Shown piece by piece: positions 1 to 8,418 of a stretch of 64,000 nucleotides of DNA. Numbering within the stretch: the stretch's first letter is position 1; every line of letters begins with the position of its first letter. This DNA comes from Haloarcula marina (GTDB lineage: Archaea; Halobacteriota; Halobacteria; Halobacteriales; Haloarculaceae): assembly GCF_024218775.1 (NCBI RefSeq), contig NZ_CP100404.1, positions 1 to 64,000 of the forward strand, in the 5' to 3' direction. The notes under the pieces were generated by a model. It was not told the DNA's origin, made no database searches, and was given only the letters and a program-made list of their open reading frames with translations. Position numbers and translations under genes: made by a program.

Positions 1-23
1 CCACGCCTACCCCCGTCCGATAG

Positions 24-1031
24 ATGGACGCGCCGTTGTGGACCGAGACGCACGCGCCAGCACTCGAAGATATCCCACAGCCGAAGCCACGCGAGCACCT
101 GGAGGGGGCCGTCGAGGAGCCGATGAACCTGCTGGTCCACGGGCCGAAGGGCGCGGGCAAGACGGCCGCCGTCCGCGCGTTCGCCGCGCGCGTCCACGAG
201 AACCCGGACGCCGACTTCACCGAACTCAACGTCGCCGACGTGTTCGACATGACGAAAAAGGAAGTGGCGAACGACCCCCGCTTTGCGTCGTTCATCGACA
301 GCAAGCGCCGCCGCGAGTCCTCGAAGGCCGACCTCATCAACCACGTCCTGAAGGAGTCGGCCAGTTACGCGCCGGTGTCTGGGACGTACAAGACCATCCT
401 GCTGGACAACGCCGAGGGTATCCGCGAGGACTTCCAGCAGGCCCTGCGTCGCGTCATGGAGCAGTACTACGAGGCGACGCAGTTCGTCATCGCCACCCGC
501 CAGCCCTCGGCGCTCATCCCGCCGATTCGCTCGCGGTGCTTCCCGGTCGTGATGCGGGAACCGACCCACGAGGAGACGGTCGGCGTCCTCCGTGACATCG
601 TCACCGCCGAGGACGCCGCCCACGACGACGACGGCTTGGAGTACGTCGCGGGCTACGCCGAGGGCGACCTCCGACGGGCCGTCCTCGCCGCCCAGACCAC
701 CTACGAGGAAGCGGGGGAGGTGACGATGGAGACGGCCTACGAGGTGCTGAACGACCTCGAAGCCGACGACGCCGTCGCCGACATGCTCACCGCCGCCGAG
801 GAGGGCCGATTCACCGACGCCCGGTCGACGCTCTCGGACCTCCTCGTCGACGAGGGCTACGGGGCCGACGACGTGCTCGAAGAACTGCTGTCGGTCGCCC
901 GGTCGCGCTACTCCGGCCAGCGTCTCGCAGAGGTCCACCGACTGGCTGGCGAGGCGGACATGGCGTTGACCGACGCCGCCAACGAGCGCATCCACCTCTC
1001 GCGACTGCTCGCCCAACTGGACGCGCGTTAG
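24..1031 (+). CDS. RFC small-subunit-like AAA+ ATPase (clamp loader)
   Basis: 335 aa. Clamp-loader AAA+ ATPase, expected to help load PCNA at primer-template junctions. Visible motifs: Walker A GPKGAGKT at residues 40-47, a Walker B-like LLDNAE at about 126-131, the RFC SRC motif (RSRC) near residue 170, and an all-helical C-terminal region of the RFC collar type. The Walker B box reads DNAE rather than the usual DEAD/DEAA, which fits one of the divergent extra RFC small subunits that haloarchaea carry rather than the main RfcS; I cannot say which paralogue letter applies. The start is the first ATG and lies just inside the window, so its promoter is mostly outside. It converges on the downstream kinase gene with a 4-nt overlap of the stop codons. 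Confidence 0.88.
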   Translation: MDAPLWTETHAPALEDIPQPKPREHLEGAVEEPMNLLVHGPKGAGKTAAVRAFAARVHENPDADFTELNVADVFDMTKKEVANDPRFASFIDSKRRRESSKADLINHVLKESASYAPVSGTYKTILLDNAEGIREDFQQALRRVMEQYYEATQFVIATRQPSALIPPIRSRCFPVVMREPTHEETVGVLRDIVTAEDAAHDDDGLEYVAGYAEGDLRRAVLAAQTTYEEAGEVTMETAYEVLNDLEADDAVADMLTAAEEGRFTDARSTLSDLLVDEGYGADDVLEELLSVARSRYSGQRLAEVHRLAGEADMALTDAANERIHLSRLLAQLDAR

Positions 1032-2962
1032 GCCGTCTCGACGCCGGTTATCTCGAAGCGCGCGCCGCCGTCCTCGGCGGCCGTCGCGGTCACGTCCCAG
1101 TCGTGTGCGCCGACGATGTCGGCGACGATGTTGAGACCGAACCCCGTCCCGTCGTCCTGCGTCGAGTAGCCCCGCTCGAACACGTCCTCACGGTGGTCCG
1201 GTGGGATGCCGGAGCCGTTGTCCTCGACGTAGAAACCGCCGTCGAGCGCCCCGACGCGGACGGTGAGGCCCTCGCCGCTCGGAATCTCCGTCACGTCGCC
1301 CGTTCCGGAATCGGCGTCCGGGGGGTCGTGGGTCTGCGACCGAGTGCCCGTCGTGCCGTGTTCCACCGCGTTCCGAAACAGGTTCTCGAACAGTTGCCGG
1401 AGGCGGTTCTCGTCGGCCTGCACGACGACGTCGTCCTCGACGGAGAGCGTCGCCGCTGGCGCGTCGATGCTCGCCCACGCGGACTGGGTGACCGTCGTGA
1501 GGTCCACCGCCTCGACATCCGACACCGTCTCACCCTGTCGAGCCAGCGAGAGGAGGTCGTCGATGAGTTGTTGCATCCGGTCGGTCGACCGCTCGATGGC
1601 GGCGAGGTTGTCGCCCGTCACGCCCTCCTCTTCGATGAGTGAGCGGTGCCCGTCGATGACCTGTAGCGGATTGCGCAGGTCGTGGCTGACGATGCTGGCG
1701 AACTCCTCTAAGCGCTCGTTCTGCCGTTTGAGTTCGTTCTCCCGACGCTTTCGTTCGGAGATGTCGTCGACGAGGCCGACGACGCGCGCTCGCGTGCCGT
1801 CGGGCGTGACCAGCGGATAGGCGTCGATTTCAGCCCAGTGAACGTCGCCGTCGGTGTCGACGAGTCGGTGCTCGAAGTGGTAGGTCTCCGCCCATTCCCC
1901 CTCGTGAAGGTCCGCGAACAGCGCCTCGAATTTGTCCTGCACCGCCTCCCGGTCGTCCCGGTGGACGTGGTCCAGTGCTGTCGAGAGGTGGGTCCCGCGG
2001 AGCGTGTCCGCCGATCGACCCGTTATCTCCTCGTAGCCGGCGCTGACGTACAGCAGGTCGCCCCTGTCGTCGGTCATCCAGATGACCTCGTGGATGTTCT
2101 CGGCGATTTGCTGGAAGCGCTGTTCGCTCTCCAGCAGGCGGGCCTCCTTCTCGACGCGTTCGGTCACGTCGCGGAGGACGACGGTCACGACCTGTTCGCC
2201 GTCGATAGCGGCGGCCCCGGCGTTCAGGTCGACGGTCAGCGCCTCGCCCGCGGGCGTCGTGAGGCCGATTTCGGCCGGGTCTGGCCGACCGCCGTCGATG
2301 GCGGTTGCGATGTACTCCTGAATCGTCTCGATGGCCTCGTCGTCGAAACAGCCCACCTCGCGGAGGGACTCCCCGAGGACGACCGCCTCCGGGCCGTTCG
2401 AGACGCAGTAGCGGCGGAACGTGTCGTTGACGTGGCGGAGCGTCCCGTCGACGTCCGTGACGAACGCCGGGTCCGGAAGCGTCGTGAACAGCGACGCGAA
2501 CCGCTCCTCGCTCCGGCGGTATCGACTATCGAGCCGTTTCGAGAGGCTCCGCCGTCCCAGCAGGTTCTCCAGTCGGCGGTGGAGGACCGGCTTCTCGACG
2601 GGGGCCGAGACCACGTCGTCGACGATGTACAGGCCGTCGACGGTCTGCCAACTGTCCGGGTCGAACGCCTCGCTGACTCGCTCCTCGCTGACGAGGACGA
2701 CGGGCGCAAACACGGGGTTGACGGCCTCTTTCCACTCCCGGAGTGCACCCTCGTACTGAGCGAACGCGCCTTCGTCGACGATACAGAGGTCGACCGTCTC
2801 GTCCAGGACCGGACGGGGTCGTTGCTGGACCTCGTAGCCGTCGGCGAGCCACTCGGCCAGCAGTTCCCGGTTCCGCTCGTGGTCGAACACCAACTGGAGC
2901 CGGGAGGGGCCGTCGGCGTGTGCGTCGCGCGGATGGCGAGCGTCCCGGTCGTCGTCGCCCAT
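1028..2962 (-). CDS. PAS-domain sensor histidine kinase
   Basis: 644 aa, cytoplasmic (no membrane segment seen). Order of parts: an N-terminal stretch (about 20-130) that looks like a degenerate receiver domain; a PAS domain (about 155-270); a second PAS/PAC domain (about 280-405); a HisKA helix with VSHDLRNP, phospho-acceptor His near 427; then an ATPase domain with N box RNAVEH (about 530), G1 DNGSGIP (about 582) and G2 GTGFGL (about 605). The ATPase domain carries a polar low-complexity insert at about 538-562. The ATG at 2962 is used because its A overlaps the TGA of the KaiC-family gene, which points to translational coupling; the alternative TTG one codon earlier is unlikely. Probable signalling partner of the KaiC-like protein; no response regulator lies next to it. 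Confidence 0.9.
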   Translation of the reverse strand: MGDDDRDARHPRDAHADGPSRLQLVFDHERNRELLAEWLADGYEVQQRPRPVLDETVDLCIVDEGAFAQYEGALREWKEAVNPVFAPVVLVSEERVSEAFDPDSWQTVDGLYIVDDVVSAPVEKPVLHRRLENLLGRRSLSKRLDSRYRRSEERFASLFTTLPDPAFVTDVDGTLRHVNDTFRRYCVSNGPEAVVLGESLREVGCFDDEAIETIQEYIATAIDGGRPDPAEIGLTTPAGEALTVDLNAGAAAIDGEQVVTVVLRDVTERVEKEARLLESEQRFQQIAENIHEVIWMTDDRGDLLYVSAGYEEITGRSADTLRGTHLSTALDHVHRDDREAVQDKFEALFADLHEGEWAETYHFEHRLVDTDGDVHWAEIDAYPLVTPDGTRARVVGLVDDISERKRRENELKRQNERLEEFASIVSHDLRNPLQVIDGHRSLIEEEGVTGDNLAAIERSTDRMQQLIDDLLSLARQGETVSDVEAVDLTTVTQSAWASIDAPAATLSVEDDVVVQADENRLRQLFENLFRNAVEHGTTGTRSQTHDPPDADSGTGDVTEIPSGEGLTVRVGALDGGFYVEDNGSGIPPDHREDVFERGYSTQDDGTGFGLNIVADIVGAHDWDVTATAAEDGGARFEITGVETA

Positions 2963-4419
2963 CAACGGTCAGCGCCGTCCCGTACCGTCGGCGTTCCGCG
3001 CAGGACGTTGCTGGCGCCCGTGAGCGGGTCGCCGACCACGATTCCCTCCGAGGTGATTTCGAGTTCGCGGAGCGTCCGTTCGAACTCCCCGACGCGCTTT
3101 TTCAGCACGCCGACCACTTTCCGGAGTTCGCTCTCCATCTCGACGTGGCGCATGAACAGCACGTTGTCCGCGAGGTAGCTGATGCCCGCGTCGGTGGCGC
3201 GGAACTCGCCGGTGACCGTGTCGATTTCGTCGACCATGATGACGGTGACGCCCATGTTCTTCAGATAGCGACCGAGCGCGTGGAGTTTGCTGACGAGTTC
3301 GTCCTCGCGGTTCTGTATCGAGAGTTTGTAGCCGTCGATGCCGTCCAGCATCACCACGCTCGCGCCGCGCGCTTCGACTTGCTCGCGGACCATCGCAGCG
3401 AACTTCTCGGCCGAGAGGTCGAGCGCCTCCACCGACTCGACTTCCAGCGCACCGTCGTCCTCGAGGTCCGAGACGGGAATGCCGATGGACTCACAGCGAT
3501 GGCGGAACGTCCGCGGTGACTCCTCGAAGTGGTAGATAATCGAGCGCTCGCCGCGGGCGGCCGCTTCCTCCATGAACAGCGTCCCGACGGTGGTCTTCCC
3601 GACGCCGGTCGGACCGCTGACGACGGTGATGGTCCCCCGCTCGATGCCGCCGCCCAAGAGCGCGTCCAGTTCGCCGACCCCCGACGGAATCGCCTCGGTG
3701 TCGAAGGCGGCGGCGTGGTCGCCGGGTTCCAAGAGCGGATAGACCTCGATGCCATCGTCCGTAATCGACATCGAGTGGGTCCCGCTCTGCCGGTCGGACC
3801 CACGGAACTTCGGGACGGCGACGGTCCGACCGTGGTCTGTCCGACCGAATTCGACGATGCCGTCGGCGAGAAACTGCAGGTCGTCGTCCGGCGTCTCGTC
3901 CGAGCGTTGAGAGGTGAACAGAACCGTCGCGTCGCCGTCTTTGAGGTACCGCATAAACGAGATGACCTGCTTGCGGAACTGGAAGTCGTCGCTGGCGAGA
4001 TATCGAAACTGCGTCAGCGGGTCGACGAACACGCGGTCCGGGTCGAGCGAGTCGACGCGTTCGCGGATGCTGTCGTGGACCGACTCGGACTCCACGTCGT
4101 CGGCCTCGAAGATGCTGTACGAGCGGTCCTCGGCGAAAAACTCCGCAGTCGGACTCAGGTCTAAAAACTCGACGCCGGAGAGGTCGAACCCCAGCGATGC
4201 CGCGTTCGCACGGATGTCCGCGGTCGGTTCCTCCAAGTTAACGTAGAGCGGTGTCTCCTCGTCGTCGCCCGCAGTCAGGAAATGCAAGCCGAAAATCGTC
4301 TTGCCGGTCCCCGGTGCGCCGCGAACGAGGTAGCTTCGTCCCGGGAGAAGCCCACCGTGGACGACGCTGTCGAACCCGTCCACACCCGTCGAGAGTCGGG
4401 GACTGTCGTCAGTACTCAT
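2962..4419 (-). CDS. KaiC-family double RecA-like ATPase
   Basis: 485 aa with two tandem KaiC/RecA-type ATPase domains. Walker A boxes: GAPGTGKT at 34-41 and GPTGVGKT at 269-276. The KaiC-type paired glutamates are present in both halves (NLEEP about 61, HFEES about 297), and a Walker B strand VVMLDG ends near residue 360. Haloarchaea have many KaiC-like ATPases used in signalling; most are not clock proteins, and no kaiB or kaiA is nearby. I chose the ATG at 4419 (MSTDDSPRL) because the 23 codons upstream encode a hydrophobic, non-acidic stretch unlike the rest and the double-domain fold starts right after this ATG. The downstream histidine kinase overlaps its stop by 1 nt, so the two are almost certainly an operon. 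Confidence 0.9.
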   Translation of the reverse strand: MSTDDSPRLSTGVDGFDSVVHGGLLPGRSYLVRGAPGTGKTIFGLHFLTAGDDEETPLYVNLEEPTADIRANAASLGFDLSGVEFLDLSPTAEFFAEDRSYSIFEADDVESESVHDSIRERVDSLDPDRVFVDPLTQFRYLASDDFQFRKQVISFMRYLKDGDATVLFTSQRSDETPDDDLQFLADGIVEFGRTDHGRTVAVPKFRGSDRQSGTHSMSITDDGIEVYPLLEPGDHAAAFDTEAIPSGVGELDALLGGGIERGTITVVSGPTGVGKTTVGTLFMEEAAARGERSIIYHFEESPRTFRHRCESIGIPVSDLEDDGALEVESVEALDLSAEKFAAMVREQVEARGASVVMLDGIDGYKLSIQNREDELVSKLHALGRYLKNMGVTVIMVDEIDTVTGEFRATDAGISYLADNVLFMRHVEMESELRKVVGVLKKRVGEFERTLRELEITSEGIVVGDPLTGASNVLRGTPTVRDGADR

Positions 4420-4564
4420 TCGAATGGGCAGTATTAGAGTGGCCAAGAAAACACTCTTGCGGTTTCTTATCAGCTGTGATAACGCCATCCGAGTGAAGCC
4501 CGGAGTTTGGGGCGGGTCGCCGCCGCGCTCCGACCGGGCGGCGGAGAGTCTACCGCTTCGAAAT

Positions 4565-4571
4565 CCTTTTA
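4565..4571 (+). promoter_or_regulatory. Probable TATA element for rps24e-rps27ae
   Basis: CCTTTTA, 33-39 nt upstream of the rps24e ATG, is the only AT-rich hexamer in the right place in an otherwise GC-rich leader. It would give a 5' leader of roughly 10 nt. Position and composition only; no BRE is clear. Confidence 0.4.
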
Positions 4572-4603
4572 CGCGCTTCGCGGGGAATTAGACGCAACGA
4601 ACC

Positions 4604-4909
4604 ATGGATATCGACATCATCGAGGAAGAATCGAATCCCATGTTGCACCGAACGGACGTCCGCTTCGAGGTCGTCCACGACGAAGCCACGCCCTCTCGCC
4701 TCTCCGTGCGCGACTCACTGGCCGCGACCCTCAACAAGGACGCCGAGGAAGTCGTCATCCACAAACTCGACACGAAGTTCGGGATGCGGAAGACGGTGGG
4801 CTACGCGAAAGTCTACGACAGCCCCGAGTACGCCCGCGACGTGGAGCAAGACCACATGCTCGAGCGCAACAAAATCGTCGCCGACGGCGAGGAGGGTGAG
4901 GAGGCATAA
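4604..4909 (+). CDS. rps24e: 30S ribosomal protein S24e
   Basis: 101 aa, usual length for archaeal S24e, a small-subunit protein near the mRNA entry side. The sequence matches the family through the N-terminal NPMLHRTDV region, the [10 protein letters not shown] core and the [11 protein letters not shown] segment, and ends in an acidic GEEGEEA tail typical of halophiles. The stop TAA overlaps the ATG of rps27ae (TAATG), so the two ribosomal genes are translated as a coupled pair; this S24e-S27ae order is common in archaea. Confidence 0.97.
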   Translation: MDIDIIEEESNPMLHRTDVRFEVVHDEATPSRLSVRDSLAATLNKDAEEVVIHKLDTKFGMRKTVGYAKVYDSPEYARDVEQDHMLERNKIVADGEEGEEA

Positions 4910-5040
4910 TGCCCCGCTCGGACTACTACGAGGACGGCGAACTGGTCAAGGAGAACTGCCCGCGATGCGGTGACACGGTGCTGGCCGACCACGACGACCG
5001 CAAGCACTGCGGCAAGTGCGGCTACACCGAGTGGAAGTAA
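4909..5040 (+). CDS. rps27ae: 30S ribosomal protein S27ae
   Basis: 43 aa zinc-ribbon protein of the small subunit. Four cysteines sit in two CPRC/CGKC knuckles (residues 17-20 and 34-37), and the C-terminus is GYTEWK as in the family. Its ATG shares one base with the rps24e stop. The next gene (Kae1-Bud32) starts 14 nt after the stop, so S24e, S27ae and the t6A enzyme probably form one transcript, an arrangement known from other archaea. Too short for usual ORF cut-offs but unmistakable. Confidence 0.96.
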   Translation: MPRSDYYEDGELVKENCPRCGDTVLADHDDRKHCGKCGYTEWK

Positions 5041-5054
5041 GCCGCGGCCACTCC

Positions 5055-6785
5055 ATGCGCGTTTTAGGTATCGAAGGTACTGCGTGGGCAGCCAGCGCTG
5101 CGGTGTTCGAAACCGACCAGTGGCAAGTGTCGGACGCCGACGTGGTCGAGACGGACGCCGACGCCGACGACTACGTCTTCATCGAGAGCGACCCGTACCA
5201 ACCCGAGAGCGGCGGCATCCACCCGCGCGAGGCCGCCGAACACATGAGCGAGGCTATCCCGCGGGTCGTCGAGACGGCCATCGACCACGCCCGCGACCGG
5301 GCGAGCGAAGCGGGGGACGGGACCGGCCCGGCGGCAGACGCACCGATTGACGCCGTCGCCTTCTCCCGCGGCCCCGGCCTCGGCCCCTGTCTCCGCATCG
5401 TCGGGACGGCGGCCCGCGCCGTCGCCCAGCGGTTCGACGTGCCACTCGTCGGGGTGAACCACATGGTCGCCCACCTCGAAGTGGGCCGCCGTCGCTCCGG
5501 GTTCGACTCGCCGGTGTGTCTGAACGCCTCGGGCGCGAACGCACACCTCTTGGGGTATCGGAACGGCCGCTACCGCGTCCTCGGCGAGACGATGGACACC
5601 GGCGTCGGCAACGCCATCGACAAGTTCACGCGCCACGTCGGGTGGCAACACCCCGGCGGCCCGAAGGTCGAAGCACACGCCAGAGACGGCCAGTACCACC
5701 CGCTTCCCTACGTCGTCAAGGGAATGGACTTCTCGTTTTCGGGCATCATGTCCGCGGCCAAGCAGGCGTACGACGACGACGTTCCCGTGGAGAACGTCTG
5801 TCGCGGCCTCGAAGAGACCATCTTCGCGATGCTGACCGAAGTCGCCGAGCGAGCCCTGTCGCTGACCGGCGCGGACGAACTGGTGCTCGGCGGCGGCGTC
5901 GGGCAGAACGACCGCCTCCGGCGGATGCTCGCGGAGATGTGCGAGCAACGCGGGGCCGAGTTTTACGCCCCCGAGAGCCGATTCCTGCGGGACAACGCCG
6001 GGATGATCGCGATGCTGGGCGCGAGGATGTACGCCGCGGGCGACACCACCTCGATAGAAGAATCGACCGTCGACTCGAACTACCGGCCCGACGAGGTGCC
6101 GGTGACGTGGCGCGGGCGGGAGCCAGTGGGTCCCGCCGGAAGAGCGAGCGGGAAGCGCCCGCGCGCCGGGCCCGAAGAGTCCGTCGACCGCGGCGTTCGA
6201 GACGAAACCGAGGTGCAGGGCGCGGAGGCGACGGTCGCCATCGAGGCCGACCGCGTCGTCAAGGACCGCGTGCCGCGCACGTACCGCCACCCGACCCTCG
6301 ACGACCGACTCCGAACCGAGCGCACGCGACAGGAAGCGAAACTGACGAGCGACGCCCGGCGCCACGGCGTGCCGACGCCGCTGGTGCTGGATGTCGACCC
6401 CGAGGAATCCCGCATCGTCTTCCAGCGAGTCGGCGAATCGGACCTCCGCGGCGCGCTCTCGGCCGACCGTACCGCCGACGTGGGCCGCCACCTCGCACGC
6501 ATCCACGACGCCGGATTCGTCCACGGCGACCCGACGACGAGGAACGTCAGAGTGGCTCCCAGTGGCCGCACGTTCCTCATCGACTTCGGCCTGGGCTACT
6601 ACACGGACGAACCCGAGGACCACGCGATGGACCTCCACGTCCTCGCCCAGTCGCTGGCGGGGACCGCCGACGACCCCGAGCGGTTGCTGGCGGCCGCCGA
6701 GGACGCCTACCGCGCCGAGAGCGGGCACGCCGAGGCCGTCTTCGCCAGTCTCGACGACATCGAGGGTCGCGGCCGCTACCAGTAA
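5055..6785 (+). CDS. kae1-bud32: Bifunctional Kae1-Bud32 (tRNA t6A synthase and atypical kinase)
   Basis: 576 aa natural fusion of two KEOPS subunits. Residues 1 to about 350 are Kae1, an ASKHA-fold enzyme that transfers the threonylcarbamoyl group to A37 of ANN-decoding tRNAs; the iron-binding HMVAH motif is at 136-140, with FSFSGIMSA near 226 and GGGVGQND near 279. Residues about 385-576 are Bud32, a small RIO-like kinase/ATPase with HGDPTTRN at 490-497 and IDFGLG at 509-514. An acidic/basic linker of roughly 35 residues joins them. The ATG at 5055 (MRVLGIEG) begins the first beta strand of the fold; an upstream in-frame ATG lies inside rps27ae. The substrate-making partner Sua5/YrdC begins at the far end of this window. 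Confidence 0.97.
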   Translation: MRVLGIEGTAWAASAAVFETDQWQVSDADVVETDADADDYVFIESDPYQPESGGIHPREAAEHMSEAIPRVVETAIDHARDRASEAGDGTGPAADAPIDAVAFSRGPGLGPCLRIVGTAARAVAQRFDVPLVGVNHMVAHLEVGRRRSGFDSPVCLNASGANAHLLGYRNGRYRVLGETMDTGVGNAIDKFTRHVGWQHPGGPKVEAHARDGQYHPLPYVVKGMDFSFSGIMSAAKQAYDDDVPVENVCRGLEETIFAMLTEVAERALSLTGADELVLGGGVGQNDRLRRMLAEMCEQRGAEFYAPESRFLRDNAGMIAMLGARMYAAGDTTSIEESTVDSNYRPDEVPVTWRGREPVGPAGRASGKRPRAGPEESVDRGVRDETEVQGAEATVAIEADRVVKDRVPRTYRHPTLDDRLRTERTRQEAKLTSDARRHGVPTPLVLDVDPEESRIVFQRVGESDLRGALSADRTADVGRHLARIHDAGFVHGDPTTRNVRVAPSGRTFLIDFGLGYYTDEPEDHAMDLHVLAQSLAGTADDPERLLAAAEDAYRAESGHAEAVFASLDDIEGRGRYQ

Positions 6786-6823
6786 CCGGAACGCACACGG
6801 ACGTACCGACCGTGGGCAGGCGT

Positions 6824-7240
6824 ATGAACTACATCGCGTGGGCGTTGCTCGCGCTCCTGGGGTACACGCTCGTCCCGCCGCTGGCGAAACTGGCGACGGC
6901 CGAGATTCCCAGCGACGTGGTGTTGGTCATCTCCAACGGTATCCTCATCGTCGCCGCTATCGGCCTCGTTCTCGCAACCGACCTCTCGGTGACGGAGTAC
7001 CTCACGCACGAGGACGCGATTTACGCCTACGGCGCGGGCGTCGCGCTGACCGTCGGCATCATCTCGTACTACCGAGCGCTGGCGGCCGGACCGGTGAGCG
7101 TCGTCGTCCCCATCTTCGGGATGTTCATCGCGACGAGTTCCGTGGTCGGCATCCTCTTTCTCGACGAGTCACTGACGGCGCGAAAGGCGGCCGGAATCGG
7201 GCTGGCGATACTCGCGGTGTACCTGACGGCCGTCGAGTGA
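6824..7240 (+). CDS. EamA/DMT-like half-size membrane transporter
   Basis: 138 aa, four to five predicted membrane helices (about 3-20, 30-50, 62-84, 88-108, 117-136). The ending with LDESLTARKAAGIGLAILAVYL matches the second half of EamA repeats (drug/metabolite transporter superfamily), so this is a single-repeat protein about half the usual length that would have to dimerise. Substrate unknown. It starts 38 nt after the Kae1-Bud32 stop, in the same direction, so could be co-transcribed. Confidence 0.8.
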   Translation: MNYIAWALLALLGYTLVPPLAKLATAEIPSDVVLVISNGILIVAAIGLVLATDLSVTEYLTHEDAIYAYGAGVALTVGIISYYRALAAGPVSVVVPIFGMFIATSSVVGILFLDESLTARKAAGIGLAILAVYLTAVE

Positions 7241-7327
7241 CGGCGCGACCGGGCCACGCGGCGTGCAGCGCAGACGGCGAGCACACGGTGGGTAACTGAC
7301 TTAACGTCGGCACGTGTACAGGTGCGT

Positions 7328-7603
7328 ATGGCAGACAAGCCCCAGTCAGGGACTCTCTTCGGCGTGCCGTACAACTTCGAGCGACCCAGCCTCAAGCGGC
7401 TTATGTCGTCGTACTGGCAACCCGGCGACGGGATGCTCGTCGAGAAGCCGTTCGGCATCGGCTACACGCTGAACCTCGCGAACTGGCGGTCGTGGGTCGT
7501 CCTCCTCGTGGCCGGTGTCATGCTGTATCTGGAACGCCGCGGCGACGTGGAAGAGTTCGAAGACGAGGCCGACGACGAACCCGTCGAAGTCGTCGTCGAC
7601 TGA
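7328..7603 (+). CDS. DUF5808-type small membrane protein
   Basis: 91 aa. The middle carries the pattern I recognise as DUF5808: GTLFGVPYNFERPS, then SYWQPG and PFGIGYTLNLANWRSW, followed by one hydrophobic helix (about 57-72) and an acidic C-terminal tail. Function unknown; the family is common in halophilic archaea and some actinobacteria. ATG at 7328 preferred over a GTG two codons earlier because the conserved sequence starts soon after it and it gives a normal MADK start. Stands alone between two co-directional genes. Confidence 0.8.
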   Translation: MADKPQSGTLFGVPYNFERPSLKRLMSSYWQPGDGMLVEKPFGIGYTLNLANWRSWVVLLVAGVMLYLERRGDVEEFEDEADDEPVEVVVD

Positions 7604-7664
7604 GACGGACAGCACCTGCACGACGGACCGACGCCTCTTTTGTCGCCGCCCGCCCTGTGCCGGT

Positions 7665-8315
7665 ATGCTCAACTTCGTCACGACCAATCCCGGGAAGGTG
7701 CGGGAGGCGACCGAGTATCTGGACGACGAGGTGGCCCAGTTCGATTTCGACTACCCCGAGATTCAGGCCGACGACCTCGGAGCGGTGGCCGCCCACGGCG
7801 CGCGGTCGGCCTACCGGGCCGCCGACGGGCCGGTCATCGTCGACGACGCGGGCCTCTTTATCGACGCCTTCGACGGCTTCCCCGGCCCGTACTCCTCGTA
7901 CGTCGAGGACACCGTCGGCGTCGAACGCGTCTGGCGGATGACCGAACCCGAGGACGACCACGCGGCGGCGTTCAAGACGGTCATCGCCTACTGCGACGGC
8001 GAGGAGTTCGCGGCAACACCGGACCCCGTCGACCGCGAGGAGCGCCGGGGACAGGACCTCGACGCGGACGAGCGAGGGGCCGCGACCACCGACGAACAGG
8101 TCCACGGCGGCGAGGACGCTCTGCCCGTGAAACTGTTCGAGGGGCGCGTCCCGGGCGAACTCGTCGCGCCGCGCGGCGACGGCGGATTCGGCTTCGACCC
8201 CATCTTCGAGCACGACGGGAAGACGTTCGCCGAGATGACCACCGAACAGAAGAACGCCGTCTCCCACCGCGGGCGGGCGCTGGCGAAGTTCGCGGAGTGG
8301 TACGCCGAGCGATGA
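7665..8315 (+). CDS. rdgB: RdgB/HAM1-type non-canonical purine NTP pyrophosphatase
   Basis: 216 aa. Hydrolyses XTP, ITP and dITP to monophosphates, keeping damaged purines out of nucleic acids. Family motifs: N-terminal TTNPGKVREA (6-15), VDDAGLFIDA near 64, GGFGFDPIF near 177 and SHRGRAL near 201. It has an insertion of about 33 mostly charged residues (about 122-154) between the central sheet and the GGFGFDP motif, not found in the bacterial enzyme. The ATG at 7665 is the first residue of the conserved fold. Confidence 0.9.
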   Translation: MLNFVTTNPGKVREATEYLDDEVAQFDFDYPEIQADDLGAVAAHGARSAYRAADGPVIVDDAGLFIDAFDGFPGPYSSYVEDTVGVERVWRMTEPEDDHAAAFKTVIAYCDGEEFAATPDPVDREERRGQDLDADERGAATTDEQVHGGEDALPVKLFEGRVPGELVAPRGDGGFGFDPIFEHDGKTFAEMTTEQKNAVSHRGRALAKFAEWYAER

Positions 8316-8418
8316 GCGAGGCGTCCGTCGACAGGCGCCCTGGCGTCTGTCGGAAGTTGCGACGGGGGAGCGACGCGACGCCGTCGCACCCCGACCGGCA
8401 GGGAGGGGACAGAGAGCG

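Noticed and set aside
1838-3178. 446-codon plus-strand open frame over the histidine kinase
   Set aside because: GC-rich genomes give long antisense frames; the translation lacks any motif while the minus strand shows PAS, HisKA and ATPase motifs.
2962-4419. Circadian clock role for the KaiC-like protein
   Set aside because: No kaiA or kaiB nearby, and haloarchaea have many KaiC-like signalling ATPases; kept as KaiC-family only.
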